Notes under the pieces: model-generated
The model's database searches: none
What the model saw: the letters and a program-made list of their open reading frames with translations, nothing else
What the model was told of the DNA's origin: nothing
Part shown: piece after piece, positions 24,398-35,903 of the stretch
Position numbering within the stretch: position 1 is the first letter of the stretch
Layout: the number at the start of each line of letters is the position of its first letter
Made by a program: the position numbers and the translations under genes
Source of the DNA: Cloeon dipterum
Lineage: Eukaryota; Arthropoda; Insecta; Ephemeroptera; Baetidae
Reading direction: 5' to 3'
DNA length: 64,000 bases
NCBI RefSeq assembly: GCF_949628265.1
Contig: NC_088789.1
Coordinates: 17,966,883-18,030,882 of the forward strand

Positions 24398-27300
24398 ATG
24401 CTGCTCAAGACCCACCTCGACATCATCAGCAGGAACGAGCCTATCCAGAGGAAGGCGAGGTTCTGGCAGTCCTACGTCCGCGCCCTCAAGGGTTAGTCTA
24501 AATATTTATTAAAAATTCAAGAAGAGGATATATTTTTGCTATATTCTTATACTGGAATTTATTAAAAATGTCAATTTGCAAAGAAAAACATCTTTAAAAG
24601 CAAGAGTTGTATTGGAATTTTGGCTTCAATTTTAGAATTTAAAGATGAGAAAGGTCTAGAAATCCAATTGGAAAAGTTGGTATTTGGAGCTACCAACAGA
24701 TGGCGCCGCTGTTTGGTTTCAATTAATATTCAGCTACTTGCATTATTGTCTTTAAAGATTTTATATGACATGTTGAAAACCAAAATTAGTTCAGTTAAAT
24801 GCGGTTGAAGCTTAAAAAACGTTTTTTCGAAACAAAAAATCTTTGCTGTAGTTTCAACCGCGATTAGATGATCTGATTTTTATTTTCCAGTCTTTTTATG
24901 CCAGAAATGTATAGGAGCAAGATTGAATATAAAATCGCAGTGCAACTACCTAAAATTTTTAAATGAGCGGTCGTGCATGAAATAAGCACTAGAATATCTT
25001 TTATGACAGTGTAAATCGAGTACTGAGGATTGAATTAGGTTAGCCAGGCAAATCATTAGGTCGACGATTGAACACGACGTGCTTAAAATGAACGGAAACG
25101 TAACAAACATTTTACTTTTGTGGTTTTTGTCCGAACTTAAAATAATGACTGTCAGAAGGACGCTTTATCAACCAATCAGAGAACTTCTCTGATTGGACTT
25201 TGGCGTTCTTGTGGCACGTTATGTAAGGCTCAAACCAAAATCCACCTATAAGTAACGGTTTTTACTATTTTATCATTTTTTGGCACTTCGCATCGAAATG
25301 TGTGCAGTGTGATTTGGCTTTCTAGCCTAATTTGACACTCGGGAATTCATTGGCACTGTCAAAATTCCAGTTGTTCTTTGATTTGATTTTTAGTCAAGTT
25401 GCAACAGGGTTATAATTGGTAGGAAATAAAAGTGATGTTCTTCAATCTGCAGGAACCCATAGTTTTTCAGAATTGGCAACCATTCAAATCATTTATAAAA
25501 ATAACAAATATTAAACATATGTTGTTCTTAAGAGAGTCATTTATTTCTCAAGAAAGAAAACCTCAGTTAACGAGACATCAAAAGTGACCTGGTTTGATCA
25601 AAAAAATCATATTTCAGGCACTGAGGACATCAAGGCGCCAGAAAACAGCCGCACTCCCCGCAGCATTTACCGTCCTATCTACTCCGAGTTCCCCGAGCTT
25701 TCCTCCAAGCTGGACACCTGGCCACTCAGCAAGAGCCTGTATGAGGACCCCGCGATCGCGCACGAGCGCATCAGCTCTCCCGGCTACCGTTACCAGCCCA
25801 TCTCGAGGGAAACCTACGGATACTCGCCACGCAACTTCCTCTACCGCGACCCCATCCGCATCGGTACGTACTCCCGCAGGAAATGAACTGCCGATTGACT
25901 TCCAAGGGGGCGCACTTCTACACGTGTAATTTAATTCGAACAGGGACAGGGCGACCGCTAAAAAATCAATATGTTTCTTGATGTGAAAAAGAGTTTATTT
26001 TGTAATGCCGTGTATAAACAGTAAGAATACCATCTAGAAAGACGAGAAACGGGGGAAAATGTGACGTTTCGATTAGACACAGTTTAAATTGTCTCCGCGC
26101 GTGTGGCGAAAACGAAACCAAAATTTTAAGTGTCAAAGACTTTCGTGCAGGATTTTGTCTCCTAATACAGCATAACAACAAGCCTATATCGCCATTCTGT
26201 ATATTGATTAACCAAAACGATATCTGTTATAATTCTTTTATATAAGTTCACACTAGACGCGCGAGGTCACCAACTACGTAAGTGCCACGCCGCTCGACTT
26301 AACCCTGGAAAAAGCAATTTTTGCCAAAAGTCCCTTATCCGGAATGCAATTGATTGATTGAAAATAATTCGCATGCATTTTCCATAATGTATGACTCTAT
26401 TCTAATACAATTCCGGATTTTCCGATAAATCGAATCAGCGCGTGAGAGCCAGTTAGCTTAATTAACGCAAACAGCGAGAGCACAACGAGAGAAACCACTG
26501 TGTATAAATATTATAAATAATTATTTAATATTATTATTTCTCAATGTGTACTATTAATTTAGCGAGATCCACAATTTTTGGGTCAATAAATATTTTGGCC
26601 ATAAATATTTTGCGCTTTTTATTTTTTTCACCCTTTTTCTCTATCTGCAAAAACGCCAGACACTTTTGATTAATGCTTTCCATGTCCGAAATGTCTTGAA
26701 ATTAATGCATTAACATTTCATCAAACTAATGCAACACAAATATTTCCAAATACAAGGACTTGGAATCAACAATTTACTCTAGAAACTTCAATTTCAGAAA
26801 TCTTTTCAAGCAATGCGACTGAAGTTAAAATTTTGACAGTGCGAATCAATTCTGAGGATTGAATTCGGTTCTGCAGCAACCGAGTCATACAGTCGAAAAT
26901 TCGACAAGACCAATCAGCAGCCAGCCTTATAGCCTAATTGTAGTGTAACTTAGCTGTAGTGCTTTGGTTGTGCTACCTTTGCTACACCTTTGTCTGCTGA
27001 TTGGTCTCCGGCGTTCTTGTGGCACTTATTGCCGCCAGAAAAACGCATTTTATGTTTCCGCCGATTTTTCCGACTGAGTGATTCAGCTGCTCAAACAGAT
27101 TTAACCCTCATGAATTAATTGGCTAATGTCAAAACTTTTATCCCAGCGCTACTTTAATACTTTCCACATTCACACAATCCATGCAACACAAATGAATTAT
27201 TACAACTGTAGCCAACAGCATATTTTATAATAAAACCTGTGCAAAGTGTCATCCGCATAACCTTCCATTATAATAATGCGACTAACTGCTGCAGCTATGT

Positions 27301-28535
27301 GGGGGCTACCAAAAATTGTGATCAAATAATGAAAGTTTTCATAGGCCACGGGTTTAGTTGGGGGGACGGATTTCGGCATACATGAAAAGAACGACATCCT
27401 TCATTCTTTGCTCTTTATTATCTATAACATAGAAGAAAAAAAGCCTAAAGCACTGCCTAACGAGACGCAAGCGTGGAACGACCACATGGAGAGGATGGCG
27501 GCCATGGGCAGGCTGGCACCCTTCCGACGCTCCATGTCACCTCCCCCGAGACCGTCCCTGCGAGCCAGGTCGGCTTCACCAGTCAGGGCACGCTCCGCCT
27601 CGCCCTTCGAGCGCGCCTCTTCGCCCTTCATCAGGGAATCCTCCCCATTCACCAGGTCCACGTCGCCGTCTCCCATCCTGGGATACACATATGCAGGTAT
27701 GGAAGTAGAAGGAGTAAAAATAAGACAAAGCAATTTGAAACTGCCGTAGTTTCTTGAAAAGAGGTTGGTTTTCAAAAAAATTTGCATGGTTGGAATCTGC
27801 TCAGCGAGATGAATCGAATGACGTTTAATGTTTATACATTATGCGGAAAGGTTCAGGTTTTTACAAAACTCTTATATTAGAAGCGTTCTGAGAAGTTTGC
27901 ATACAGAAATGTAACTGCTTGTAGCAGATTTTTCATTTTTATTGAGAACGTTTTCATTAAATAAAAAACCAGCTTTAATTTGCCTACTTCAAAAATTTTG
28001 CTTGAAAATATCGATTTTCAAAATGGCTTTTCCAATTGTAGGGCGAAGAAATTTTTCCAGAACATGTTTATAATGGTTTGAAGTTTTGAGGATTTAATTA
28101 AACATATTAATATTTCTGATACATACAAACATTTCTCAAATTTTTATGACGCGATTTTAATTCGCAGCAATTAAATTAATTTTTTAAAGCAATTATTGAT
28201 TCAGTTTAGAAGATGTTATAAAATTATTTTATTCCAATCAGGCTATCCGATTTACACCCGCGACGGGATCAGCCGTCCTGCGCTTGTGCGCATCATGAGC
28301 CCAAGCCCTTACTTGTCAGCAGCCTCAGTTGTGCGCGACCCTTGGTGGTATGCCTACCCTGAGCTGAAGCCCTTCGAAACCGACTATGTGTACCGCACTT
28401 CGCCATCATACCTGAGGAGATCGTACCTGTCTCCGGTGAAGAACAGGTACCTCTGGAACCAACACCCCGTCAGGCCATTTTGTAAGGAATTTATAAATCA
28501 GTGATTCATCTGTTAACTGATTTTTTGTTTTAGAA
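24398..28535 (+). CDS. Mf: Myofilin-like thick-filament muscle protein
   Basis: Exons 24398-24491, 25618-25863, 27433-27696, 28242-28481 and 28534-28535 are all joined in phase 1. They give 281 residues ending at a TAA made across the last junction. The N-terminus MLLKTHLDIISRNEPIQRKA then FWQSYVRALKG is what I remember of insect myofilin; this is family memory, not a search. Exon 2 is rich in Tyr, Arg and Pro (YRYQPISRETYGYSPR). Exon 3 has a run of Ser-Pro units (RSASP, ASSP, ESSP, STSP). Exon 4 has aromatic YxxP stretches. Known: myofilin is an insect muscle thick-filament protein made as several isoforms. Reading through the exon 2 donor would give a short form ending GTYSRRK. Exon coding is GC-rich against AT-rich introns. 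Two copies of one inverted-repeat element lie in introns 1 and 2. Confidence 0.68.
24693..24707 (+). promoter_or_regulatory. CTCF-like motif in myofilin intron 1
   Basis: CCAACAGATGGCGCC fits the bilaterian CTCF core CCASYAGRKGGCRS at all but one position. Single motif match only. Confidence 0.25.
25002..25366. mobile_element. MITE-like element, family B copy 1 (myofilin intron 1)
   Basis: Left end TGACAGTGTAAATCGAG and right end AATTCATTGGCACTGTCA are inverted repeats. Inside is a palindrome (ACCAATCAGAGAAC / CTCTGATTGG) and GGCGTTCTTGTGGCAC. About 365 bases, no coding. Matches 26829-27135. Confidence 0.7.
26829..27135. mobile_element. MITE-like element, family B copy 2 (myofilin intron 2)
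   Basis: Left end AATTTTGACAGTGCGAATCA is nearly the reverse complement of the right end of copy 1. It shares GAGGATTGAATT, GACCAATCAGCAG / CTGCTGATTGGTC, and CCGGCGTTCTTGTGGCAC, and ends TAATGTCAAAAC. Same orientation and internal palindromic layout as copy 1. Confidence 0.7.
27794..27960. repeat. Dispersed repeat R6, copy 2 (myofilin intron 3)
   Basis: Counterpart of 13846-14000; see that entry. Confidence 0.5.
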
Positions 28536-28628
28536 ATGGAAATGAAACGTTTTGCATCAACCAACCTGAAACCTGACCTTGAGCCTGCGCCTGTGACTGA
28601 CATTTCCCCGACTATGATGAATGCATAG
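28536..28628 (+). other. In-frame open extension after the myofilin stop
   Basis: Directly after the split TAA the frame stays open for 30 codons, starting MEMKRFASTNLKPDLEPAPV and ending at TAG 28626-28628. It is Pro/Glu-rich like a muscle-protein tail. It may be translated by readthrough or in an isoform entered by another exon, or it may simply be 3' UTR. Confidence 0.4.
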
Positions 28629-28770
28629 CGGACAAAAAGGAAAAGAAAACTCTGCGCTTTCCCAATCAAACTAAAACTATAACTGTTAAATGTTACGAGA
28701 TTAAATTAAGGTTGCAATGTTATCATCATTAACACACTGTGCTTGTAATTTATTATTTCTTAAAAATACA

Positions 28771-28776
28771 AATAAA
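28771..28776 (+). terminator. polyadenylation signal of the myofilin gene
   Basis: AATAAA about 140 bases after the TAG at 28626-28628. Confidence 0.5.
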
Positions 28777-29642
28777 AACAGGATTTTGATGACAAGAAAA
28801 GAGCGCACAGCGTTTCATACAAGTTGAAAATGTCAAGAACGCATTCAAAATCACTTTTGTCTGTGAACAGAATTACAACGTGGAATGATGCCTTCTTTTC
28901 TTCTATTAAAAAGAAATTACAATGATGAGGGCCAAATGGCAAATTTTCAATTTTATCAACAGAGCTGTGAATTTGAATTTTTTAATTTTAAATATTGAAC
29001 TATTGATATTTAGTGCAAAATAGAAGTATAGATATAAAAGTTAAAACCATGTAGGTAGTTTTAATGGTCATGGTGAAAAATTTTTAAATAAAAAAAGGGA
29101 ATCGTTTTTACAACAATAGGTAAATTAGAATCAACATATTCACTCATTTAAAAAAAAAATTCTGATTTTTACATTACTTATTTGAGCTTTATTTTTTTCA
29201 ATTTTTCCAGAGCTTTTTGCATATTAATTTCTAAAAGACGAAAGGATATGAAAAAAGCTGGAAGCTAGCACCCTGGAACCTTTTTGGCTCGTCAGGGGCA
29301 TCATGACCAGTTAAAGGGTACGCAGTTTTTTTAATATCTGACTAGCAGAAGCCGAAATCTCGAATGCACATGATTTTTCAATTTTTGACCAGAATCTGGA
29401 ATTTGGGTTTTGAACTTTGACATGGAATATTTAAAAACAAAATATATCACCATCGCAAAAATTTTGGAGGTAGATTAACATTACAATTTGGAATATTTTT
29501 AAGACACACACCAATAATTTCTTTTTACATAATTTGCAAAATTTTGGCTCGAAAAGTTAACTGAATATTCTTTGGGCCAGCAGCACTCACAGACATATTG
29601 CGAGAATCAAGACGGTTATATGACTGGAAAAATTCTGGCAAA
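28777..29642. other. Convergent intergenic gap
   Basis: AT-rich spacer between the 3' ends of myofilin (plus) and the zinc-finger gene (minus). A stretch at about 29265-29315 (TCATGACCAGTTAAAG) resembles 7751-7799 (TCATGACGAGTTCAAAAG); weak repeat R7. Nothing else seen. Confidence 0.45.
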
Positions 29643-29648
29643 TTTATT
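29643..29648 (-). terminator. polyadenylation signal of the zinc-finger gene
   Basis: TTTATT on the plus strand, AATAAA on the minus strand, about 245 bases beyond the stop at 29892. Confidence 0.4.
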
Positions 29649-29891
29649 CAAAGCATTGCAGAGAAGGGAGATTGCCTTTACAGACAATTCAACAGCTGTG
29701 TTTGTCAGGCTTTAGAAGCAATTTGTACGGTAATTAGCTCCTAAAACGATTTAAATTAAGGCTCATTCTCAGATGTCTAAAAATTAAGCATGCATGTCTT
29801 AGAAAATCATCAGACGCATGTAAAAAGTAGCACTAAAATCAAATGAAAGACGATAACTAACCAAAACCACAAGAAGGCAAGCTGGCAGGAA

Positions 29892-32721
29892 TCAATCCAA
29901 GTTCGTCTTTTCTGCCTTGACAGTAATAATTTGAGTTGTGCACGCAACAGGCTGAGGGTTGCAATTCTTACACTCGTGGTAGTTTCCAGGCTCGCGCACC
30001 ACTGAAGAGTTGTTGTGACACATGTAGACGTGTTGCACGAGTTTCGTCTGGTCTTTAAACACGGCCGAGCAGATCTCGCACCTCCTGAAGTTGCAGTCCA
30101 TGCGAAGGTAGTGGTTGATCATTTCGGCCACTGTGCCAAAGTTGTTGAAGCACAACTGGCACGTGAGCCGCTTCCTGAAGATCCGGGCGATCAGGAAGTC
30201 TGTTTTGAGGTGGCTTTCGTACACATGGCGCATTAGGCCGGCACGGGAAGAGTAGGTTGAACTACAGATGGCACATCGGGGTTTCTTCACCCCCACCAAC
30301 ATCTGGCACCAGCCGTTGCAATGCTGGCAGTTTCCAGAGTCCTTTGGGATCTGCTCGGTGTGTGTGTGGTACCTATGGATGATGGATGAGTGAGAAAATT
30401 GTCAATTTCAATCAGTAAAAAATCGTCGATAATATTGGCTAAAAACATTTATAATATGATTACAAAGTTTTAAAGGAAAATTTACTAAGGTTTTGAATAA
30501 AGATTGTGGTGTGGACAACCTGATGGAATGAATAATTGACAACTAATGGTGCAATATTCATAAAAAAATGAGTCTAGATTTCAAGTTCTCATACCTAAAC
30601 ACTTTGAGGAAGACTCCAAACACGTTTTTTTTATAACAGTAAGCTTAACAAAAACCCCCAAAAACTAAGGTGAGCTCTAACTCCTAATCAAGATCTCGCA
30701 TTTTTTTTGACAAAAAGGCACAATCCCACTCTAGGTTGGATTCATTACTTCTAATTTCTTCACTGCTACAAGATGGAAATCACAGTATTGATTAATTAAA
30801 ATACAGCATAATTTTTTTAACCTCCGGTCAGCACGTCCCTTGGGCTATGAGCTCACAGAGTCCCAATTACACCGCTGAGCATAAAACATGGGGCCTGAGT
30901 GGCCTCAGAGGAGCTTGGACCCAATTTGGCCATCTTTTCGCCTCCCCACACAGAGGTATTTCATTGAAATACTAGAAATTTGCCTCTAAAGCTGCTGGAA
31001 AGGTGCGAAAACCAGCAAGTGGCGAGTTGGCGCCGGTTCGCCTCCCAGCCAGTTGAGCTATTTGAGCATTTCGAGTCAATTAACTAACCACCTTTTGCCA
31101 TCTCTCTGATATTGGGCAGCCATCATATTTTAGATCTCCGAACTGCTCAAATATCTTCCACTGTTATGACACTCCTGCGAGCCAAGGGGTCGGTAATTTG
31201 AAAAAAAAAAATCAATTTCAGTAAACTTGATCTTTGAACTACCAACAGGAAAATAATTTAACTGAATGAGACGAAATCAACAAAGTCTGCAATTTTAATC
31301 TACAAGCAAATAGGAGAAAACTAAAAAAAAAACTTCAAAACTCGAAATTTAAGTGTCCGTAAAACTCGCAAAATTAAGAGTCAGGGTTTTCTCAATGGCG
31401 TTATTGGTAAGTAAAAAATCATCAGGAACCTCAGATTCGGACCCCTGCCAAAACGTTGTAACTTTCCTTGACAAATGCTCATAGGGATTTGGGCTTATTT
31501 TATGGTCCAAATGTCAAACAATCATCAAATTAAAATTTAGAAAATATAAAAATTGGTACTACCAATGGTATGTGAAGAGGAAGCCTGACAGGAAGGTCTT
31601 GTTACAGACTTCACAAAAGATGCGCTTCTCACTGCAGTTTTCGAAGTGATCGTCATACTTGTGCTCGCTGGTGAAGATGCGCTGGCAGTAAGAACACTTG
31701 ACTATCGGCGTGAAGCACTCCTCATTTTCCAAATGTCGCACCAGGTTGGCCACCTTGGTGTTGCAGTGCCAGCACTCGTTTGTATTAGCAGTCTTCCTCG
31801 GCAGCCTCTGCAGCTTCACCTTCAGACCCGACTCATCTAAAGAGCCTTCTTCTGCTTCTTTCTTCACCCCTGTACTCGCATTAGGGGGTTGGGAGCTTGT
31901 AGGGGGGACCAGTCTGAGCAATGAACCTGCTGGGATTAGAACTTGGCGCTGCATTGATGGATCCGATGGATGCATGTTTCTTAACACGCCACCTGGACCT
32001 AGTACGAATGTTTGAGACATCTTCATCTTTTTGGTCGGAACTACCTGAAATTATGCAATACGTTGTAGCCAAAAACAAAAAGGCAGGTTTAAAAGCAATT
32101 TTTTAAATCAGATGGTCAAGTAATTAGAAACAGGTTAGGACAATATTTTAATTATGATTTTTTACTAGTTTTAATACTCTAATATTTCAAAGGATTTTAA
32201 AACTGTATTTTTTGCAATAATTTAATGAATTTATCTTCCAAACCAATTAAGGACCTCAACACCTTGCTAAACACAGCAGAATTAAAAAATTCACAAATGA
32301 TTTTACTTACGTCGTTAAAAAGAATTTATCAATTGTTTTAAAAATTGAATTATTCAAAGTATTAATTTAATTCATTCAATACATTCACAAAAATCATGAT
32401 TTCAGGATTTTAGTTGAAAAAATAAATAAAGGGGAGTGTCATACAATAATTTAGTGCATAATCTTACTGGCTCACTACTCGATGTGACTGACAATGGGTC
32501 AAATTCCTCCGGCTCCATGGTTCCAGAAGTAGCGGACGGTACGGACACGAATTCAAAGTCACCTACCACCCTATCAAGTGGTATCTGCAATTAACGCGAA
32601 TGAATAAAATAAATTAAAGCTCATAAATAGTGAATTTTACGATTTCTCTAATGATGCCATTGGTGTGAAATACAGCCGCAGGAGCAGTGTCCTCCACAGG
32701 GTGTCCGTCTGCATTGTCCAT
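29892..32721 (-). CDS. C2H2/C2HC zinc-finger protein
   Basis: Four coding exons on the minus strand: 32641-32721, 32468-32584, 31563-32044 and 29892-30372. Phases are 0, 0, 2 and the total is 386 residues. The ATG at 32721 starts MDNADGHPVEDTAPAA. Residues 1-150 are acidic or low-complexity, with an LVPPTSSQPPN linker. The rest holds zinc-finger units: about 157 (CWHC...RH...C), 183 (CSYC...DH...C), 210 (CEVC...YH..H, split by the last intron), 260 (CAIC...RH...H), 302 (CQLC...NH...C), 328 (CEIC...QH...H), and a tail ECKNC. Several use Cys as the last ligand. Known: such fingers bind DNA, RNA or protein. Target unknown; no orthologue recognised. A GTAAGA donor at 33453 (minus) could end a non-coding first exon spliced to the TTGCAG just before the ATG. 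Confidence 0.85.
30825..31140. repeat. Dispersed repeat R4, copy 1 (zinc-finger gene intron 3)
   Basis: About 315 bases, clearly related to 60894-61200. Shared pieces in order: CTATGAGCTCAC, CATCTTTTCGCCTCC, GAAAGGTGCG, AGTTGGCGCCGGT, GAGCTATTTGAG, ATTTCGAGTCA and CTAACCAC.TTTTGCCATCT. The length and GC-rich first half recall a SINE, but no convincing A/B-box pair is present. Class unknown. Confidence 0.7.
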
Positions 32722-34220
32722 GTCTGCAATTGTAGCACACGAGGACAGTCTTGCAACACACAAGGTTTTAACAGAAAATGTTTCGTTTGTTTGGCCCAGC
32801 GCATGATGGCGTTGCGCATTTATTTCTTAATATCGAATGGTGAAATCACCGCGCTTGCGCGGAGTGTTTCATTGGCTAACCGTTTTTGGGTACTCGACCC
32901 TGCACTGCGCAGTTGCGATAGTGCGCATGATCAGTATGTGACGTCATGATCTTCACTGCACAGCTCCAAAATTTATCAGTTTTTCCCGTTTTCCTCCTGA
33001 AGAATCTACAGGAGCGAATTTTTTTAAATTTAAGGAGGAGGCAAAGATAACATTTTTATGAATCTCATTTCAAGCAAAATATTAAATTCATGAACAAAAA
33101 TTACTATTTTAATCATTTTAATAGTTAAATCATGGAATATTATTGTACTTCTTGTCTGTGAAGTTTTGAACAAGATTTTATCACTAATCAGTGTCATTAC
33201 GGATTGATTCTTGCCGGTGACCATGAAAAATGAAAAGCACCAGTTGTTCAAATTTCCGTTCGAAGTTTAGGCTTTTGGTTTCTGTTGTCTGTTGTGCCGT
33301 TTTAGCGTTTTACTTCGCTACGTTGACGTTAGTAAATAATGTGGCGCCGAAGCTTGTGCGCGCGAATGTGTTTAAAATTTCGCGGGATTCGTGAATATGA
33401 GCAGAGCAGAGCACTTTGATTTATGTCCTCCGTGCCTATTATGGATTTCTTACCTATAAAGGTGATGGTCGATTGTTTATGTTAATTAGGCAGCCGCAGT
33501 CACAAAAACTGAAGCCTGACCGGCTTGTGGTGACCCTCAACAGCCTCAACTAAAATTTACGCCGACTGTGTACACCGTACACCATTCTTTATTTTGGTTT
33601 GTAGTTCGTGAAATCGGCGTGAATCGGCGGCGGCGCGATCAGCGGGGGCAAACTAATGCATGCACCTAGCAAATAAGAAAAAACGCGGCATTGGAAAAGG
33701 GGAAATGCTTAATTTACCTACTTGAAGGCAAAAATGAAAATGTAACCCGCCTATATTAAAGATTAATTTACTTAATTTGATCATGCGGCTCTAAACCAAT
33801 TGATAAAAATTTAATTTCTCACGTCGTCATTGCCTCAAGCGAGTAATTTTTTAAATAAAAATATACATGTGACCAAATTTCATATAATTCAAAATTTGGA
33901 ACGACGTTTTGCCTGATATTTTTTTGACATAACATATCAATAACGAAATATTGATGCTCTTTCAGGATTTCATAAATCTCGGCTTCTAATGGTCGGATTT
34001 TAAAAAGCGCACTTAGCTAGACTGGTCTCAATCCCTCCTAATAGATGGCCGAAGTTGTCCAAAAAGGACCCTATCCTTTCAATCCCTTTATGCAACCTTC
34101 AAAACAATTTTGTTATAATGATGTTTTTAATAAAAGATGTAAATAACGACTTGTAGAAATACATAAATTTTAATTTGAGAAGAGACAACCATTATAGGGA
34201 AATTTTCCAAAGACAAACAT
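32722..34220. other. Promoter region and spacer upstream of the zinc-finger gene
   Basis: CpG-containing, GC-rich DNA (32780-32960 and 33280-33660) with a CATTGGCTAAC CCAAT box, TGCGCA-type motifs and a CRE. An open plus-strand stretch of about 50 codons (about 33400-33551, ending QKLKPDRLVVTLNSLN) has no good start codon and probably overlaps 5' UTR of the minus-strand gene. Confidence 0.45.
32939..32946. promoter_or_regulatory. CRE palindrome
   Basis: TGACGTCA, the perfect ATF/CREB site, in the GC-rich region about 220 bases upstream of the zinc-finger ATG. Confidence 0.4.
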
Positions 34221-34223
34221 ATT

Positions 34224-34229
34224 TTTATT
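34224..34229 (-). terminator. Candidate polyadenylation signal of VPS26C
   Basis: AATAAA on the minus strand (TTTATT on plus), about 190 bases past the TAA at 34416-34418. Confidence 0.4.
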
Positions 34230-34415
34230 ATAAGAAATTTTCAGCACATAGAATATTCTACATATAACCTAAAACCATTTTAAGCAATACGACAGTAGAT
34301 TATTTTTGCATACATACTGGAAATAGTAACAGCCATTGTAAATACAGTTTTTTAATACAAATTCATTCTATTTACACAATGCAACAGCAGACAGATGGAA
34401 ATTTAAGACACCATA

Positions 34416-35903
34416 TTAGGATCTTGTGAGAACAATTGGAAAGTTCTCTGTTATCAAATGATCGTCTTGAAATATCACCACAATATTAACTTCAAATTCT
34501 GAAATTTATTGAAAGCAATTATTATTTATCTTTCATACTTTAACCAACTTTACCGATTTTAAAGCTGCTAGTTGTCAAAGTGGGGCACGTAAAAAGTCGT
34601 GGGAAGACCATGTGAATCGGAATGGCGATTCCGCATGAAACGTCTCCTTCACCGATTTGGATATTTTGAATCTCAGTGGCTGAAAAATTCATATTATTTC
34701 CAAACCAGAATTAATTTACAAATGTATACCGTCTCTAGAGTAGCCTTCAGCACAGCCACAAGTTTCCACTCTAACTAATTGCAGTTCAACTGATTTAATT
34801 GGAATTTCCGAGTGTTGGACAATTAGCTTGAAGTGATGAAATTGTATTTTTGATTTGATATTATAATTATGGTGATACAAAATAACTTACCTCTCCTGTG
34901 AAAGGCTTTCTGAGACAGCAGACTGTGGAGTCAAGGTGCCCAGTTATCTTGAAGCGCGGAATTCTGGCTCTCTCCTTGACATTTTGCAAAGAGTCTGGAG
35001 AAATTACGAACTGAACAGGCTTCAATTCTGATTTAGGGCATTTATTGAGCTGAAATTTAAAATTTTAACTTAATTTATGTAACCATAAAATAATAGAAAT
35101 AGAGTTCCCCGATTTTGAACAGTGCAAAAAGTTAACACAGGTTTTTTTGCTTAATATGTCATATTCTTGGGGTTTTCCTATTTAAACTCCAACAATATCA
35201 TTCTTAGCGCCCAATGTGGTAGAAAAATGCAACATTTTATAATAAATTTAAAATATAACGAAATGTAGTAAAAAGTGGCATTTTTCAAATAAATTTTTGA
35301 TTACATTGTATTCTACGATGAACTCTGCCGTTTTCACTAGATCTTTGGCCAAAAAACTCCTTCTAATTTCACATTTGAGCATATACTGGATGCTGACAAA
35401 CACGCCGTGATATGTTTCGTACAGAGGCTTGCTACTGCGTGCCCGCAGAGGAAACTCAAACGGAATTTCGGTTTTTCCAGCTGGGATTTTGCCGGCCGAG
35501 GCCACCTCCAGCACGCACGACACCAAAGACACGGGCTGAAATGTGTATGTATACGATATTATTTGAGTATAATTTTTATTATTTTCTCCTATCATACCTT
35601 GACAGAATTATAAAATGCTTCAAATATGCCAACATTCTTTGAGCTCAACTGCAGGTTCACATTTCCATCAGCAAAAAGGGTGATTCCGTCGTGGCGAACG
35701 TCGGAAGGAGAAACCACTACCACCACTCCACTGATGATTTCCTGAAAATTCAAGTACATAGTTTAATGTTGTTTCATATTGTAGTTAACCCAGTGATACT
35801 GACAGTAAAATACATAAAACTAAAATTGAAATGTCTCACTACTTACTCCTTCATGATAGACCTTGTTTGCCTTGCGAACTAAAATCTCAATATTTGCAGC
35901 CAT
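34416..35903 (-). CDS. VPS26C: VPS26C (DSCR3) retriever subunit
   Basis: Seven minus-strand exons: 35847-35903, 35598-35741, 35305-35535, 34891-35049, 34730-34826, 34554-34679 and 34416-34498. All junctions hold the frame and the product is 298 residues, against 297 for human. Diagnostic matches to VPS26C are LSSKNVGIFEAFYNSVK, GKTEIPFEFPL, LYETYHGVFVSIQYML, RRSFLAKDLVKTAEFIVEYN, SLQNVKERARIPRFKITGHL, VELQLVRVETCGCAEGYSRD, FPRLFTCPT and DDHLITENFP. The fold is the two-lobed arrestin-like VPS26 fold. Known: VPS26C joins VPS35L and VPS29 in Retriever, which with the CCC complex recycles cargo from endosomes. Introns are mostly short. The start ATG (MAANIEILVRKANKVYHEG) aligns with the vertebrate N-terminus. 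Complete and undamaged. Confidence 0.96.

Noticed and set aside
31030..31050. GGTTCGCCTCC resembling a Pol III B box in repeat R4
   Set aside because: Not kept in the second copy and no A box at a proper distance.
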